From NCBI RefSeq assembly GCF_019635455.1, contig NZ_JAHBZJ010000010.1, positions 94,257-158,256 of the forward strand: a stretch of 64,000 nucleotides of DNA, in the 5' to 3' direction. The stretch's first letter is position 1. Each line of letters begins with the position of its first letter. This document shows, piece after piece, positions 63,787 to 64,000 of this stretch. Made by a program: the position numbers and the translations under genes. Below the pieces are notes generated by a model. The model was not told the origin of the DNA. It saw only the letters and a list, made by a program, of their open reading frames with translations, and searched no databases. Origin of the DNA: Sphingomonas sp. (lineage in GTDB: Bacteria > Pseudomonadota > Alphaproteobacteria > Sphingomonadales > Sphingomonadaceae).

Positions 63787-64000
63787 ATGACGCCCGCCGA
63801 TCTCACCCGACGTTTCGAGGCGGCGTGGAACGCGCACGACATGGACGCGTTCGGCCGGCTGTTCCACGCCGATGCGACCTTCGTGAACCGCTTCGGCACC
63901 TATTGGCGCGGCGTCGAGCAGATCGTCGCCGGCCATGCGGGCATCCACGCGTCGGTCTACAGCGATTCGACCCTGGAGATCGACGCGCCCGACGTCGATC
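63787..64000 (+). CDS. SnoaL-like/SgcJ family protein, partial (runs off right edge)
   Basis: Frame MTPADLTRRFEAAWNAHDMDAFGRLF-HADATFVNRFGTYWRG-VEQIVAGHAGIHASVYSDSTLEIDAPDVD continues past 64000. The AAWNAHDMDAFGRLFHADATFVN segment is the NTF2-like SnoaL/SgcJ signature. GAAGGA is 6 nt before the ATG at 63787. An upstream in-frame ATG at 63760 has AGGAAGGGAG before it and may be the real start. Function cannot be fixed. Confidence 0.8.
   Translation, partial: MTPADLTRRFEAAWNAHDMDAFGRLFHADATFVNRFGTYWRGVEQIVAGHAGIHASVYSDSTLEIDAPDVD

Overview
The window is a gene-dense, high-GC alphaproteobacterial chromosome segment, most likely from a Sphingomonas-like member of the Sphingomonadales. That placement is inference. 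It rests on the gene content (class I lysyl-tRNA synthetase, HisZ, a YlxR-L7Ae fusion, MetX/MetW, CrtZ, DUF4169, the long-type SerC) and on dispersed palindromic intergenic repeats. No rRNA, CRISPR array, insertion sequence or prophage was seen. Nearly everything is housekeeping or ordinary metabolism.

Layout. 1-1423: partial exported helical-repeat protein. 1.8-13.6 kb, minus strand: a long transcription/translation/RNA-decay cluster, rimP-nusA-ylxR-infB-[relE-type toxin, HTH antitoxin]-rbfA-tdk-M50 protease-truB-rpsO-pnp. Its candidate promoter is near 13.75 kb. The toxin-antitoxin pair between infB and rbfA is the clearest insertion in the window. 13.9-24.1 kb: PQQ-type sugar dehydrogenase lipoprotein, two hotdog thioesterases, a decayed response-regulator fragment, a crotonase, a 1104-residue PD40-propeller/amidohydrolase, metX-GNAT-metW and a FAD amine oxidase. 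24.1-31 kb: hisC-tyrA, the overlapping ftsE-ftsX-YdcF-plsC operon, an MJ0042 zinc-ribbon membrane protein and a MATE transporter.

31.1-44.9 kb: tRNA-Leu(GAG), ssb, feoAB with a Fur-like box, lysK, a DUF389 membrane protein, nhaA, etfBA, sucC, crtZ with a TSUP permease, and prs. 45-48.8 kb: the E1alpha, E1beta and E2 genes of a branched-chain 2-oxoacid dehydrogenase; no E3 is nearby. 48.9-54.1 kb: mixed small genes (YciI-like, pheA, membrane cytochrome c, LOG-family, extensin-like, DUF4328). 54.3-64 kb: serC-serA, hisZ, a pterin dehydratase, a zincin, ccmA-ccmB, a low-GC orphan, a methyltransferase, thrC, a GFA protein and a partial SnoaL-like gene.

Amino-acid biosynthesis recurs (metX/metW, hisC/tyrA, pheA, serC/serA, hisZ, thrC). 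Respiratory electron flow is served by ETF, SucC, cytochrome c and Ccm proteins. The most interesting signals are small: the TA insertion, the response-regulator remnant, the Fur-like box over the feoA start codon, structured leaders before serC and the bkd operon, and the repeat family. Very long antisense ORFs are codon-bias shadows and were left out.
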